Positions 18,651 through 27,332 are shown, counted from the first letter of the stretch. The stretch: 64,000 bases of DNA from Lewinellaceae bacterium (GCA_020636215.1 JACJYG010000005.1:434001-498000); one strand, 5' to 3'. Notes: generated by a model from the sequence alone, not told the origin. Made by a program: numbers and translations.

Positions 18651-19340
18651 ATGCTGCAACAAACCTTATTGTTGTTTCAGGAAACCGAGGGGCTGGAGCG
18701 CTCGGTAGGCACTCAAAGCTTCTTTGACGTTCTCATGCAAAGTGGCACGATGGGCATTCTCATCATTTTGGTGCTGCTCGTCCTTTCCGTTATTGCCCTC
18801 TACATCTTTGTAGAGCGTTACCTGACAATCAAGCGGGCCGCCCGTATTGATGAAAGCTTTATCAACAACATTCGCGCAAACGTTCAGTCAGGGAATATCC
18901 CGGGCGCCAAAGCGCTGTGCCAGGCTACCGATTCGCCGGTGGCCCGAATGGTGGAAAAAGGCATACAACGCATCGGTAAGCCTCTGCGCGATATCGATGC
19001 CGCGATCGAGAACGTCGGCAACCTCGAGGTTTTTAAACTCGAGAAAAACCTCTCCACCCTGGCCAGTATCGCCGGCGCAGCGCCAATGATCGGCTTTTTT
19101 GGCACGGTAACGGGTATGATCATGGCCTTCTACCGGATGTCTTCCGAACAGAACGTGACCCCCGATGTCCTGGCCGGTGGTATCTATCAGGCTCTGCTCA
19201 CCACAGCATTTGGCTTATTCATTGGGATTGGCGCTTTTATCGGCTATAACATCCTGGTGGCCAACGTGGAAAAGGTGGTGTTCAAAATGGAGCGCACTAC
19301 CGTTGAGTTCATGGACCTGCTGCAGGAGCCGACGGCGTAA
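18651..19340 (+). CDS. exbB: MotA/TolQ/ExbB proton channel protein
   Basis: The 229-residue product has the ExbB/TolQ plan: a short N-terminus, a first membrane helix (about 33-55), a long cytoplasmic region, then two helices near 128-150 and 172-195. The AAPMIGFFGTVTGMI and LLTTAFGLFIGI sequences are the conserved family signatures. ExbB and ExbD form the inner-membrane channel that uses the proton gradient to energise TonB and outer-membrane transporters. It heads a four-gene operon, ExbB-ExbD-ExbD-TonB, with short gaps, and this arrangement with two ExbD copies is usual in Bacteroidota. Confidence 0.92.
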   Translation: MLQQTLLLFQETEGLERSVGTQSFFDVLMQSGTMGILIILVLLVLSVIALYIFVERYLTIKRAARIDESFINNIRANVQSGNIPGAKALCQATDSPVARMVEKGIQRIGKPLRDIDAAIENVGNLEVFKLEKNLSTLASIAGAAPMIGFFGTVTGMIMAFYRMSSEQNVTPDVLAGGIYQALLTTAFGLFIGIGAFIGYNILVANVEKVVFKMERTTVEFMDLLQEPTA

Positions 19341-19400
19341 TCTTGTTATTCGTTATCCAACCAATAACGAATAACCAACAATTCCCAAACCCCTGACATT

Positions 19401-19799
19401 ATGGGATTAAAGAAAAGAAGTAAAGTCAGCGCAGAGTTCAGCATGTCGTCCCTTACGGACATTATCTTTCTATTGCTGATCTTTTTCATGCTGACTTCAA
19501 CGCTGGTTCGTATTCAGCCCTTTGAATTGCCCAAGTCAGATTCAAAGACGGTGGCCTCCACTTCAATGGTCGTGACGATTGAAAAGAGCGGCAAGTTTAC
19601 GGTCAATGGTAAAGAGGTGAATCCCAAAGACCTCGAGCGCGCCCTACGCCTTGATGTGCGCACCTCCGATAACCAGGAAAATGCGGTGATCACTATTGTG
19701 GCGGAAGTAGGCACGCCCTTCGACGAAGTTGTCCGGGTGATGGAAATCGCCAACCGGCTGAAGATGAACGCCATCATTGCCACTCAACCAAAAACCTAA
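19401..19799 (+). CDS. exbD: ExbD/TolR family protein (first copy)
   Basis: This 132-residue protein has a basic cytoplasmic start (MGLKKRSKVSAEF), one membrane helix (SLTDIIFLLLIFFMLTSTLV, about 16-36) carrying the conserved Asp of the ExbD family, and a periplasmic domain. It partners ExbB in the proton-driven motor. It lies 60 bp after exbB and 6 bp before a second, clearly paralogous exbD, whose N-terminus is nearly identical while its periplasmic domain differs. Confidence 0.92.
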   Translation: MGLKKRSKVSAEFSMSSLTDIIFLLLIFFMLTSTLVRIQPFELPKSDSKTVASTSMVVTIEKSGKFTVNGKEVNPKDLERALRLDVRTSDNQENAVITIVAEVGTPFDEVVRVMEIANRLKMNAIIATQPKT

Positions 19800-19805
19800 G
19801 CAGCG

Positions 19806-20201
19806 ATGGGAATCAAAAAACGCACCAAAGTCAGCGCACAGTTCAGTATGTCTTCATTGACAGACATCATCTTCCTGTTGCTGATCTTTTTCATGCTTAC
19901 CTCTACGCTGGTCGCACCCAACGCGTTGAACCTGAAGCTGCCCAGTAATTCCCGTACTCCTGCAACATCTTCCCAGCGGATAGATGATGTCAGTATCAAT
20001 CGTAGCGGCAATTATTATTTCAACAACAAACGCCGGACGCTGGAAGACCTGGACCTGGACCTGCAACGCCTGGCGCGCAGCAGTAAGCCAACGATGACCA
20101 TTACTCCGGAGCGCGGTACGCCTACGGAATATGTGGTCGCAGTCATGGATATCGCCATGCGTTATCAGATCAATGCTGTGCTTGCTACGGAAAAGGACTA
20201 G
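19806..20201 (+). CDS. exbD: ExbD/TolR family protein (second copy)
   Basis: The 131-residue protein shares the SMSSLTDIIFLLLIFFMLTS helix with the preceding ExbD, including the membrane Asp, but its periplasmic part (about 38-131) has diverged. Tandem ExbD genes in Bacteroidota probably form a heteromeric pair with one ExbB. The gap to the upstream copy is 6 bp, so translation is likely coupled. It precedes the TonB-like gene by 107 bp. Confidence 0.92.
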   Translation: MGIKKRTKVSAQFSMSSLTDIIFLLLIFFMLTSTLVAPNALNLKLPSNSRTPATSSQRIDDVSINRSGNYYFNNKRRTLEDLDLDLQRLARSSKPTMTITPERGTPTEYVVAVMDIAMRYQINAVLATEKD

Positions 20202-20308
20202 TGGGCATTTGTTAAGGAATTGATAAAGGCAACGGCAGGGGAATGTAAAGCGTTGATTTTCCGTTTTAAAATATAGCCCCGGCGCTAAGAAAACTTAAAA
20301 ACAGAGTT

Positions 20309-21217
20309 ATGGCAGACGACACCTTTGTCACCAAGAAAGATGCCGAAAATAAAAAGCGTGGAATGATGGTCAGTGTGGCCTTCCACGTAGCACTCATTAT
20401 GTTAGCCATATTGCCGTTGCTTACTTTTCCCGATCCACCTCCTGGCCAGGCTGGTATCCTGGTCAATCTCGGCCTGCCGGATGTAGGGCAGGGAGATGAA
20501 AATGCCGGCCCTTCTGAGCCGGTTGTGGAAGAAACGCCGGACCAACCGGTACAGGAAGAGACAGCGCCTCCGGTTTCGGAACCTTCGAAAACCAAACCGG
20601 AACCCAAACCAGAAAAACCAGTACTGACTACCGAAGACCCCAGCGCGGTTGCGCTGCGTAAAGAGAAAGAACGGAAGGAAAAGGAACGACTGGACCAATT
20701 GGAGAAAGACCGTCAGGCGCGTGCGGCGGAAGAAGCTAAAAAGAAAGCGGCCGCTGATGCAGCGGCAGCCCGGAAAGCAGAGGAAGCCCGAAAGCAGCAG
20801 GAAGCTGCTGACTTTGGCAAAAGCCTTGGCCTGGAAGGCCTGGGCAAAGGGAAAGGCGAAACTGGTAAACCCGGTAATCAGGGCGACCCTGGGGGAGACC
20901 CCAATGCCGACAGAGTCACGGGTATTTCAACCGGCTCCGGCGTAGTGGAGGGCCTGGGGGGCCGCGGTGCGACTACCCGGAATACACCACAGGATAATTC
21001 TTCGGAAACCGGTACGGTGGTCGTTAGGGTCTGTATAGATAAAAATGGAAATGTGGTTGAGGCTAAGTTTAGCCAGAAAGGAGAAAAAACATCCTCTACC
21101 GTTACTTCCGGCCGCCTGGTCAACCTGGCTGTAGAAAGTGCTAAAAAGTGGAAGTTCAGCCCCGGTGAAGTGGATAAGCAATGCGGTTGGATCATCTTCA
21201 ACTTCAAAGCAAAATAA
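20309..21217 (+). CDS. TonB-family energy transducer
   Basis: The 302-residue protein has a short cytoplasmic N-terminus, one membrane anchor (about 19-40, SVAFHVALIMLAILPLLTF) with the His found in TonB anchors, then a Pro/Glu-rich stretch (~65-110), a charged Lys/Glu/Ala helix (~115-170) reminiscent of TolA, a Gly-rich linker and a C-terminal TonB-like domain (~228-302, VVVRVCIDKNGNVVEAKF to WIIFNFKAK). It would carry energy from the ExbB/ExbD motor across the periplasm to outer-membrane receptors. TolA-like use in envelope integrity is possible given the helical middle. A strong terminator follows the gene. Confidence 0.85.
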   Translation: MADDTFVTKKDAENKKRGMMVSVAFHVALIMLAILPLLTFPDPPPGQAGILVNLGLPDVGQGDENAGPSEPVVEETPDQPVQEETAPPVSEPSKTKPEPKPEKPVLTTEDPSAVALRKEKERKEKERLDQLEKDRQARAAEEAKKKAAADAAAARKAEEARKQQEAADFGKSLGLEGLGKGKGETGKPGNQGDPGGDPNADRVTGISTGSGVVEGLGGRGATTRNTPQDNSSETGTVVVRVCIDKNGNVVEAKFSQKGEKTSSTVTSGRLVNLAVESAKKWKFSPGEVDKQCGWIIFNFKAK

Positions 21218-21245
21218 GCGAGGCGTTTTAGGCCTTTTTGCATGC

Positions 21246-21289
21246 AAAACCGGCTTCCAGGGAATAAGATGGCCCTGGAAGCCGGTTTT
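21246..21289 (+). terminator. Strong hairpin terminator of the exb operon
   Basis: Arms of 17 bp at 21246-21262 and 21273-21289 (AAAACCGGCTTCCAGGG and its complement) are perfectly complementary with a 10-nt loop. The stem's own A and T ends provide the T tract. Confidence 0.9.
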
Positions 21290-21402
21290 GTTTGGAGCAC
21301 CTTAACAAATGGGTTAAACATATGTGAATCCTCCTGTGAGAGGGTGGCTGCGGTGCTTTAAATGCGTTTAAAGGAGGAACGCATTGCATAAAATTTACGC
21401 CC

Positions 21403-21588
21403 ATGGCCCCAAAACAAGCAAACAGACAAATCAAGAGTTGGCGGATCGCCGCTCAATGTACGCTCATCGGCCTTTCCTTTTTGCCGATCTGGTTGATGCG
21501 CCCTGCTGTTGAAGCCCGGGCAAAAACGCCGGTTCCAATTGAAAACACCGAGCAGTATCCTGTCTCGCCGGCTTTTCCGATTCCCTGA
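21403..21588 (+). CDS. Possible small membrane protein, unknown
   Basis: An ATG at 21403 opens 61 codons. The product has a basic start, one hydrophobic stretch (CTLIGLSFLPIWLM, about residues 19-32) and a Pro-rich end. It lies alone between a terminator and folC, on the same strand. I do not recognise it, and a chance frame cannot be excluded. Confidence 0.3.
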   Translation: MAPKQANRQIKSWRIAAQCTLIGLSFLPIWLMRPAVEARAKTPVPIENTEQYPVSPAFPIP

Positions 21589-21655
21589 GGGCAAGCCATA
21601 TATTTCTTTAATTTTTCTCATCTTCAAACTGCTCCGGAAAACTTAGTTTTGCACT

Positions 21656-22960
21656 ATGACGGAGCAAGAGCAATACCAGCAAACCTTAGATTTTCTGTTT
21701 AGCCAGCTACCCATGTTCCAACGCATCGGGCCGGCGGCTTTCAAGAAAGACCTTTCGAACATTCGAGCGCTATGTGCTGCCCTGGGGCAACCACAGGAGC
21801 GGTTTCCAAGTATTCACGTTGCCGGCACCAATGGTAAAGGGTCAACTACCCATATGCTGGGGGCAGCCCTTCAGGCCGCGGGCTACAAGGTCGGCTTGTA
21901 TACTTCACCGCACTACCGGGATTTTCGGGAGCGCATCAAGGTCAATGGCCGTTATGTAAGCCGGCGGTACGTCATTGATTTTGTCCGGCAGTATCAGCAT
22001 TTGTTTAATGAGATCCAGCCTTCCTTTTTTGAGATCACCGTTGCAATGGCTTTCGACTATTTTGCCCGGGAGGGAGTGGATGTGGCCGTGATCGAGGTAG
22101 GGCTAGGGGGACGGCTCGATAGCACCAATATTATTCGCCCCATGCTGAGTGTGGTTACCAACATCAGTTTTGACCACATGGATTTTCTGGGAGATACCTT
22201 ACCCCTCATCGCAGCGGAGAAGGCGGGCATCATTAAAGAGGGGGCGCCAGTGGTGATCGGGGAGACCCATCCGGAGACGGCGCCGGTGTTTCTGGAGACA
22301 GCCCGGGCAAAAGGGGCTCCCATTATTTTTGCCGATCAGCATTACCGGGCTGAGCGAAGGTCGGTGTCGGTGCAATTTTCAACTTATAACATCTTTCGGG
22401 AAGATCGCCTGTACCTGGAGGGCTTGCAACTCAATGCTCATGGCCCTTATCAGGGGCTCAACCTGCAAACTGTTTTGCAGGCGCTGGAATGGCTTCCGTC
22501 GGACTGGGAGGTTACGCCACCTGTCTTGCGGGAGGGGCTGTCCAATCTGCGCCGCCTCACCCGCCTGCTGGGCCGTTGGCAGGTGTTAAAGGAAAATCCC
22601 ACCATCCTTTGCGATAGTGCGCACAATGAGGCCGGCATGGAACTGGCTATGGCCGAATTGGCTCAAATGTCTTTCAACAAGCTTCATATTGTGATGGGAA
22701 CCGTGAGCGACAAGAACCCGGAAAAGTTGCTGCGTCATATGCCGGTGGACGCTGCCTACTACTTCGCCCGGCCAGCGATTCCCCGGGGAATGGATGCGCA
22801 ACAGTTACGTGAACAAGCAAAAGAAATGGGGTTGATGGGCAGGGCGTATACTTCCGTGCGCAATGCGCTGAAAGCCGCCCGCCGGCAGGCTGGGCCGGAT
22901 GACCTGATCTATGTAGGAGGCAGTATTTTTGTAGTGGCGGAGGTGGTGCCGGGCGGCTAA
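21656..22960 (+). CDS. folC: Folylpolyglutamate / dihydrofolate synthase
   Basis: The 434-residue protein belongs to the Mur-ligase-like FolC family. The ATP-binding loop GTNGKGST is at residues 57-64, followed by LYTSPHYRDFRERI, VIEVGLGGRLDSTNI and the SFDHMDFLGDTLPLIAAEKAGI block typical of the family. It adds glutamate to folates and, in most bacteria, also makes dihydrofolate from dihydropteroate. It is cytoplasmic and probably essential for one-carbon metabolism. It stands alone between terminators; a TAGTTTTG box 5 bp before the ATG would imply a leaderless message but has no -33 partner. Confidence 0.95.
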   Translation: MTEQEQYQQTLDFLFSQLPMFQRIGPAAFKKDLSNIRALCAALGQPQERFPSIHVAGTNGKGSTTHMLGAALQAAGYKVGLYTSPHYRDFRERIKVNGRYVSRRYVIDFVRQYQHLFNEIQPSFFEITVAMAFDYFAREGVDVAVIEVGLGGRLDSTNIIRPMLSVVTNISFDHMDFLGDTLPLIAAEKAGIIKEGAPVVIGETHPETAPVFLETARAKGAPIIFADQHYRAERRSVSVQFSTYNIFREDRLYLEGLQLNAHGPYQGLNLQTVLQALEWLPSDWEVTPPVLREGLSNLRRLTRLLGRWQVLKENPTILCDSAHNEAGMELAMAELAQMSFNKLHIVMGTVSDKNPEKLLRHMPVDAAYYFARPAIPRGMDAQQLREQAKEMGLMGRAYTSVRNALKAARRQAGPDDLIYVGGSIFVVAEVVPGG

Positions 22961-23034
22961 GGTTTCTGGGGTTTATGGGGTTTATGGGGTTTCTGGGGTT
23001 TATGGGGTTTATGGTTTATGGGGTTTATGGTTTA
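22961..23034 (+). repeat. Period-9 G-rich tandem repeat, quadruplex-like
   Basis: Five GGGG tracts follow each other at 9-base spacing from 22968 to 23007, separated by TTTAT or TTTCT, with one more GGGG at 23020 and interspersed GG. It begins right after the folC stop codon. The pattern meets the usual sequence rule for a G-quadruplex on the plus strand. Confidence 0.85.
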
Positions 23035-23042
23035 TGAGCTAT

Positions 23043-23082
23043 CCAGGAACCAGAAACCAGGAACCAGGAACCAGAAACCAGG
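23043..23082 (+). repeat. Period-7 CCAGRAA tandem repeat
   Basis: About 5.7 copies of CCAGGAA/CCAGAAA run in tandem, 9 bp after the G-rich repeat. The C-rich units could partly pair with the GGTTTCTGG start of the neighbouring array. It lies between folC and the convergent envelope operon. Confidence 0.85.
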
Positions 23083-23120
23083 ATTAAATGAACACTCCCC
23101 CAGAACCCTCCTAAGATGAA

Positions 23121-23429
23121 CTACTCCGCTTCCTCTTCTGCCGAAGCTTCCGGAGGGTCATAGATGCGGGAGACGGTTTCGATCATTTGTTCAATAAAGA
23201 GGAGCCATTGGGGTTTATCGCCCTTGGTGTGTTCCTGGTTGAAAACCAGGGTAGTCAGGCTTTGAAGCCCTAGCGGCAGGAGAATCCCATAGATAAAAAA
23301 GCGTTGAGCGCCCATTCGGGTATGTTGGAGGCGATGGTCGAGGGCTTGGCGGGTGAATTTCATTTCGAGTTTCAGCTCTGCTTTGCGCCGTCGGAGGGCT
23401 GCCAGGTCTTTTATCGTGTGTTGGCTCAT
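23121..23429 (-). CDS. Small unknown membrane-associated protein of the YtxH/holin operon
   Basis: The 102-residue product has a charged N-terminus (about 1-35), a hydrophobic segment near 43-62 (FFIYGILLPLGLQSLTTLVF) and an acidic tail ending EASAEEEAE. I do not recognise a family. Its ATG overlaps the stop of the upstream holin-X-like gene by 4 bp (23426-23429), so the two are translationally coupled and probably work together at the inner membrane. Confidence 0.7.
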   Translation of the reverse strand: MSQHTIKDLAALRRRKAELKLEMKFTRQALDHRLQHTRMGAQRFFIYGILLPLGLQSLTTLVFNQEHTKGDKPQWLLFIEQMIETVSRIYDPPEASAEEEAE

Positions 23430-23776
23430 TCGAAGAAGATTTTGATGATTTGGCTGAGAATGGGGTTGGTGATCAGCACGCGGCGAAAGAGGAGGGCGGC
23501 AATGGTGAAGACGGCATAAATACCACTAATAATCAGGAATGCCTGCCCGGAAGACCCCAGTCGTTGCGCCAGGAAAAAACCACCGGCTAGCGACAGGAAG
23601 CCCAGCACCATAAGGAACAGTAGGAGCACAACAACGGTGGAAACGGCAGTGGAGATAGCGACGGAGATTCGCTCTACGAGGTCGAGTTTAGCGTATTCCA
23701 CCTGTTGCTCGATGTAAGCTTTAGCATAACCGTAGGCTTCTCCCGCAGATTCGAGAATAGTATCAGATGATTTCAT
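23426..23776 (-). CDS. Holin-X-like inner-membrane protein
   Basis: The protein (116 residues from the ATG at 23776; a longer form starts at 23791) begins with a short amphipathic helix, KAYIEQQVEYAKLDLVERI, then two membrane helices (about 43-66 and 76-98). This is the layout of the Actinobacterial holin-X / phage-holin 3-6 family, which despite its name is chromosomal and found beside YtxH proteins. Its role is unclear; envelope stress has been suggested for the neighbourhood type, and nothing phage-like surrounds it here. The start choice is uncertain because no Shine-Dalgarno is present. Confidence 0.7.
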   Translation of the reverse strand: MKSSDTILESAGEAYGYAKAYIEQQVEYAKLDLVERISVAISTAVSTVVVLLLFLMVLGFLSLAGGFFLAQRLGSSGQAFLIISGIYAVFTIAALLFRRVLITNPILSQIIKIFFE

Positions 23777-23861
23777 TAGGCAGGTAAGCATTGATGATAG
23801 AAAAAAAGCTGTTCACGCTCAAGATATCTATTTTTTGGCTTTATAGAGGCCTGTAAATATG

Positions 23862-23898
23862 AAAAAGGGCAGACGGGGAATTTCCCGGCTGCCCTTTT
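23862..23898 (-). terminator. Hairpin between the YtxH and holin-X genes
   Basis: AAAAGGGCAG (23863-23872) pairs with CTGCCCTTTT (23889-23898), with CGGG/CCCG pairs further inside. Read on the minus strand it ends in a T run, 15 bp after the YtxH stop codon. It may only attenuate, since the next gene on this strand begins ~90 bp later. Confidence 0.7.
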
Positions 23899-23912
23899 CA
23901 CCGCCCTGCGGC

Positions 23913-24314
23913 TTATTTAGAACCGTTGACTTTGACGTCTTCCAGTTCTTTAGCTTTTTTCTGGATGTTGCGCAAGGCGTACTTCATGCCAGCTTTGAAG
24001 TCTTCACTGGCGCTTTCGATAGAAGCTTCTGCCCGATTAAACTTTTTTTTTAAATTTTCACCAACGTGGGTCAGGTATTCTTTTCCTTCTTCCACAGCAT
24101 GGCTGATAGAAGTGGAAAATGCATCAGCCTTTTCCTTGGCTTCTTCGGTGTAGTGGGAAATGCGTTCACTGGCTTCCTCGCCGAGTTTAAGGGCTTTTTC
24201 ATTGACATCCTTGCGGACTTCTCTGCCTTTGTCACTGTTCAGGAAGAAACCCAGGGCTGCGCCGGCCATAAGGCCTAATCCCAATGCTACTCTTTCTCTG
24301 GTCTTGTCTTTCAT
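23913..24314 (-). CDS. YtxH-domain protein
   Basis: The 133-residue protein starts with a short cytoplasmic end, one glycine-rich membrane helix (VALGLGLMAGAALGFFLN, about 9-26) followed directly by DKGREVRKDV, the hallmark of YtxH-like proteins, and then a long charged amphipathic helix rich in Lys, Glu and Ala. Relatives are often general-stress or envelope proteins. It lies upstream of the holin-X-like gene on the same strand. Molecular role is not established. Confidence 0.82.
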   Translation of the reverse strand: MKDKTRERVALGLGLMAGAALGFFLNSDKGREVRKDVNEKALKLGEEASERISHYTEEAKEKADAFSTSISHAVEEGKEYLTHVGENLKKKFNRAEASIESASEDFKAGMKYALRNIQKKAKELEDVKVNGSK

Positions 24315-24556
24315 GGAGGATAATAGTTTTAAGTTTGGAAATTGAATATATATAAAGTAATCTCTTAGTATTTTATTTTATTTTGAGGCATCCTGCATAC
24401 GGATACTCCTATTTTGTGAACGAAAATAAAGGCCCTCTAGTTCGTTTTTTGTAAAAATTATGCTCTTTTTGAAGTATTTTCCTATCTCTTCCTGAAACTG
24501 TGCTTTTTTTTCACCAACTTTAACCTGATATAAAAACCTGGCAAAAAATCCGATCC

Positions 24557-25081
24557 ATGGAAGCGGTCAATTTCTTTTCAAAGAACATTCGGTTTTTGCG
24601 GAGGGCCCGGCAATGGAGTCAGGAAGAGCTTGCAGTCCGATTAGGTGTAAACCGCAGTAATATTGCCGCTTATGAAAGTAAAAATGTGGAACCCCGCCTC
24701 GCGCTTGCCCTTGAGATAGCCCGGCTTTTTGGAGTGGGCCTGACGGAGCTGATCCAATCGGACCTGGAAGCGGATGCTAGTAAAAACAAGCCTTTTGAGG
24801 GTGAGGAAAGTGAGGGAGGAGTTGACAATGGAGCAGTACCGCCCAACGCTAGTAATATCGATCAGCAGGCTCTTAGAGAATATGTACAACGGTCTATCAG
24901 TATTCGAAAAATGCTGGAAGGATTTCGGATTTTTTATGAACTCAGGCGCGAAAAAAATAAAGATGAAGATCCGTCTTCAGAAAGAGCGCTGGCCGATATT
25001 GATAATTTCACCCATCTCATCGACCACATGCTGGCTCTTAATGAATCGCTGGCAGACCTGCTTTCCAAATTAGAAAATTAA
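24557..25081 (+). CDS. XRE-family helix-turn-helix regulator
   Basis: Residues ~8-65 form a Cro/CI-type helix-turn-helix (IRFLRRARQWSQEELAVRLGVNRSNIAAYE and following), which binds DNA. The remainder of the 174 residues is charged and helical with no ligand-binding domain that I recognise. Close relatives in Bacteroidota are stand-alone regulators of this size. It lies 145 bp upstream of an ECF-type sigma factor on the same strand in an AT-rich stretch, so the two may share a regulatory theme, but no co-transcription is demonstrated. Confidence 0.82.
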   Translation: MEAVNFFSKNIRFLRRARQWSQEELAVRLGVNRSNIAAYESKNVEPRLALALEIARLFGVGLTELIQSDLEADASKNKPFEGEESEGGVDNGAVPPNASNIDQQALREYVQRSISIRKMLEGFRIFYELRREKNKDEDPSSERALADIDNFTHLIDHMLALNESLADLLSKLEN

Positions 25082-25226
25082 AGAATTGTGCTTTTTTTGA
25101 ACTTTTTTGGGCTTTGGCGTTTTATATACTACGATGCCTTTTTTTTAATGTGCAAATATTTCACTTTTTGGTTTTTTATAATGAAGTGAAATCTGTTCAT
25201 TTCATAAATCTTATTTCCCTCTCTTT

Positions 25227-25733
25227 ATGCAATCATTAGAATTCAGTAGACAATTCTCCAATCTTGAAAAAATCCTTTATTCTTTTGCCTTACGATTGAC
25301 GAGAAATCAGGCCGACGCCAAGGACCTGGTTCAGGAAACGGCCTTTAGAGCATATAAAAACCGGGATAAGTTTGCGGTCGGTACTAATTTTAAGAGTTGG
25401 CTGTCCACTATAATGCGGAACACTTTCATAAACGAATACCGGAAAGCAAAGCGCCGTCGTAATGTAAATGAGCCGGTTGAGAGTTTCCTTTTCGCGGTAG
25501 AGGACAAAAATGTGATCCCCAATCAGGGAGAATTGAACATTCGCATGCAGGAGTACGGCCGCATATTTGCAGAACTAAGCGATATTTACCGTATTCCTTT
25601 CTTAATGTATTTCCGGGGCTATGAATACAAAGAAATTGCCCGCCAACTCAATATCCCAATCGGCACGGTCAAAAGCCGTATTTTCCTTGCCCGCAAAAAG
25701 CTAAAAACCTGCATTCGGTCCTTGAATAGCTAA
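25227..25733 (+). CDS. ECF-type RNA polymerase sigma factor
   Basis: The 168-residue protein has sigma region 2 (about 10-75, with NQADAKDLVQETAFRAYKNRDKF and FKSWLSTIMRNTFINEYRK) and region 4 (about 115-165, YEYKEIARQLNIPIGTVKSRIFLARKKLK). This is the two-domain ECF layout, which redirects RNA polymerase to a small regulon. No anti-sigma factor gene is adjacent: the XRE regulator precedes it and a convergent permease gene ends 4 bp after its stop. The signal it responds to is unknown. Confidence 0.88.
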   Translation: MQSLEFSRQFSNLEKILYSFALRLTRNQADAKDLVQETAFRAYKNRDKFAVGTNFKSWLSTIMRNTFINEYRKAKRRRNVNEPVESFLFAVEDKNVIPNQGELNIRMQEYGRIFAELSDIYRIPFLMYFRGYEYKEIARQLNIPIGTVKSRIFLARKKLKTCIRSLNS

Positions 25734-25737
25734 TGCT

Positions 25738-26877
25738 TCAGGGGCCTTTCCGCTCCTCTTTGAAGTAATTGCCGATCCGGTATTTATCTTCATCATATTC
25801 CTCCAGGAACTTGTCCTTTTTTTGATACAGGTCGCTGCTCAATAATTCGCTGAATGGTTTCAGTGGAGTGACATGCTCGAAGATCACTTTTAATACTGCT
25901 GCCGCTGGCAGGGCCAGGATAAGCCCGGCAATACCCCAGATCATACCTCCCAGGAAAAGAGAAAGTATGGCCGCCATGGGGTTGATACTAACGCTATTGC
26001 CGACAATTTTCGGGGTGATAAAGTTACCTTCCAGTGTCTGTACGGTGCTATAGAGCATAACCACTGCGGCAGGTTGCCAAAGTGTGCCGGTAGTGGCCAG
26101 CGCATATATAAAAGGCAACACGCCTCCCAGAGTGGTGCCGATATAGGGGATAATAGCCAGGCAAGCCGCCAGAGACCCCCAAAAGGCAGCATATTTTATC
26201 CCGATGATCCAAAGGCCAACGCTATTGAGTACGCCCAGGATCAGAATAACCAACAGCATACCATAGAGATATTCCTGAACCAATTTTTTGACTTGACGAA
26301 CTATGAAATTCGCTTCATCCCGGTTTTCCGGTTGTATCTGCGCCAACATGAAGTTCTTAATGCTCGTTCGGTAAAGCATCAGGAAGAAGGTGAACAAGGC
26401 GGTAAGAATAATACTTCCCAGCAGGTAAGTTGAGGAGCTAAGGCTTTCTCCGAGGATGCGCAAGGGCATATCCAAAACTGTGGTTAGATTATTGCCCAAC
26501 CATTCTTCCAGGCTTTGCGCTTCCATGTTCAGGAATTGCTGTCCACCAATAAATATTTGTTCCACTCCTTGTTGCAGGTTCTCTGTGATGACGGGCAGTT
26601 CTCTCAGTACGGTAGAGAACTGGAAGGAAAAAAAGGTGATGGCCAGGAATACCGGGATGAGGGCAATAAGCATAGATGAAATTATGGCGATGGGCCGGTA
26701 GGGTATAAAGCGCTCGATCCGGCGGCAGATAGGATGTATCAGGAAGGAAAACAGCGCCGAAAATGCAAGTGGAGCTAACATGCTTTGCCCGGCAATGATA
26801 AGATAACCACCAGACAGGAGGATAATCATCAAAAAGGCAATGCGCTGCAGGTTGATGGAAAAATTTGTCATTTTCAA
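25738..26877 (-). CDS. AI-2E family permease
   Basis: The 379-residue membrane protein has about eight hydrophobic segments and the family's landmark segments LNSVGLWIIGIKYAAFWGS and IPYIGTTLGGVLPFIYAL, followed by EGNFITPKIVGNSVSINP. AI-2E proteins are transporters of varied substrate; some export autoinducer-2, others act as Na+/H+ antiporters. Which applies here is open, although an NhaD antiporter lies close by. Its start overlaps the stop of the upstream 136-aa membrane protein gene by 4 bp, indicating a two-gene operon. Confidence 0.88.
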   Translation of the reverse strand: MKMTNFSINLQRIAFLMIILLSGGYLIIAGQSMLAPLAFSALFSFLIHPICRRIERFIPYRPIAIISSMLIALIPVFLAITFFSFQFSTVLRELPVITENLQQGVEQIFIGGQQFLNMEAQSLEEWLGNNLTTVLDMPLRILGESLSSSTYLLGSIILTALFTFFLMLYRTSIKNFMLAQIQPENRDEANFIVRQVKKLVQEYLYGMLLVILILGVLNSVGLWIIGIKYAAFWGSLAACLAIIPYIGTTLGGVLPFIYALATTGTLWQPAAVVMLYSTVQTLEGNFITPKIVGNSVSINPMAAILSLFLGGMIWGIAGLILALPAAAVLKVIFEHVTPLKPFSELLSSDLYQKKDKFLEEYDEDKYRIGNYFKEERKGP

Positions 26878-27284
26878 TAAATAGGAGCATCCTTCCGCCT
26901 GCGGTCGATCTCTTCAACGATGATCCGTTCGATCTGATGAGCCTGTTTGACGGACCTGAATCTACGATTGACCAGAATGGTGCCGGTGGTGAAGGCCGCA
27001 ATCGATATGGGCACAAGCCCGAATGTGATAATTATTCCGGGTTGGAAATGGAGCGTTTGGAACAGAAAATTGAGCGCAATCCAGAGCGTAGTAGTAAAGC
27101 CTACCAGAAATAGGATACGCCGATAGTGGGAAAGCTTTTGCACCTTCTGGTCCAGCTGGCGCAGCAGGTAGTGCAGTTCTTTGGTAGAGTAACAATGGGC
27201 GCCAAAAGACAGGATCATCCGGAAATCGTCATTGGCTTCCCGTTCGATTCTCTCCAACTGGCGATTGAGGAAAAAATCTTTCAT
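26874..27284 (-). CDS. Two-helix inner-membrane protein, unknown
   Basis: From the ATG at 27284 the product has 136 residues: a charged helical N-terminus (about 1-50), two membrane helices (about 59-77 and 83-103) and a basic/acidic tail containing NRRFRSVKQAHQIERIIVEEID. A longer start at 27335 falls inside a -7 box and is therefore unlikely. It overlaps the AI-2E gene by 4 bp. I do not recognise a named family; a role as partner of the permease is an inference from coupling only. Confidence 0.68.
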   Translation of the reverse strand: MKDFFLNRQLERIEREANDDFRMILSFGAHCYSTKELHYLLRQLDQKVQKLSHYRRILFLVGFTTTLWIALNFLFQTLHFQPGIIITFGLVPISIAAFTTGTILVNRRFRSVKQAHQIERIIVEEIDRRRKDAPIY

Positions 27285-27332
27285 TAAGGACTTTGGCTTT
27301 GACTGTATTTTGTTGCTTTTCTCTAGAGCTAA

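Noticed and set aside
21644..21651. Promoter giving a leaderless folC mRNA
   Set aside because: TAGTTTTG fits the -7 box, but no TTG is found 19-20 bp upstream, so chance is likely in this AT-rich spacer.
22961..23082. CRISPR array
   Set aside because: Repeat units are 9 and 7 bases with no spacers, and no cas genes are present; these are simple tandem repeats.
23426..23776. Prophage lysis holin
   Set aside because: No endolysin, capsid or integrase is nearby, and the partner genes are YtxH-type envelope genes; holin-X proteins are usually chromosomal.
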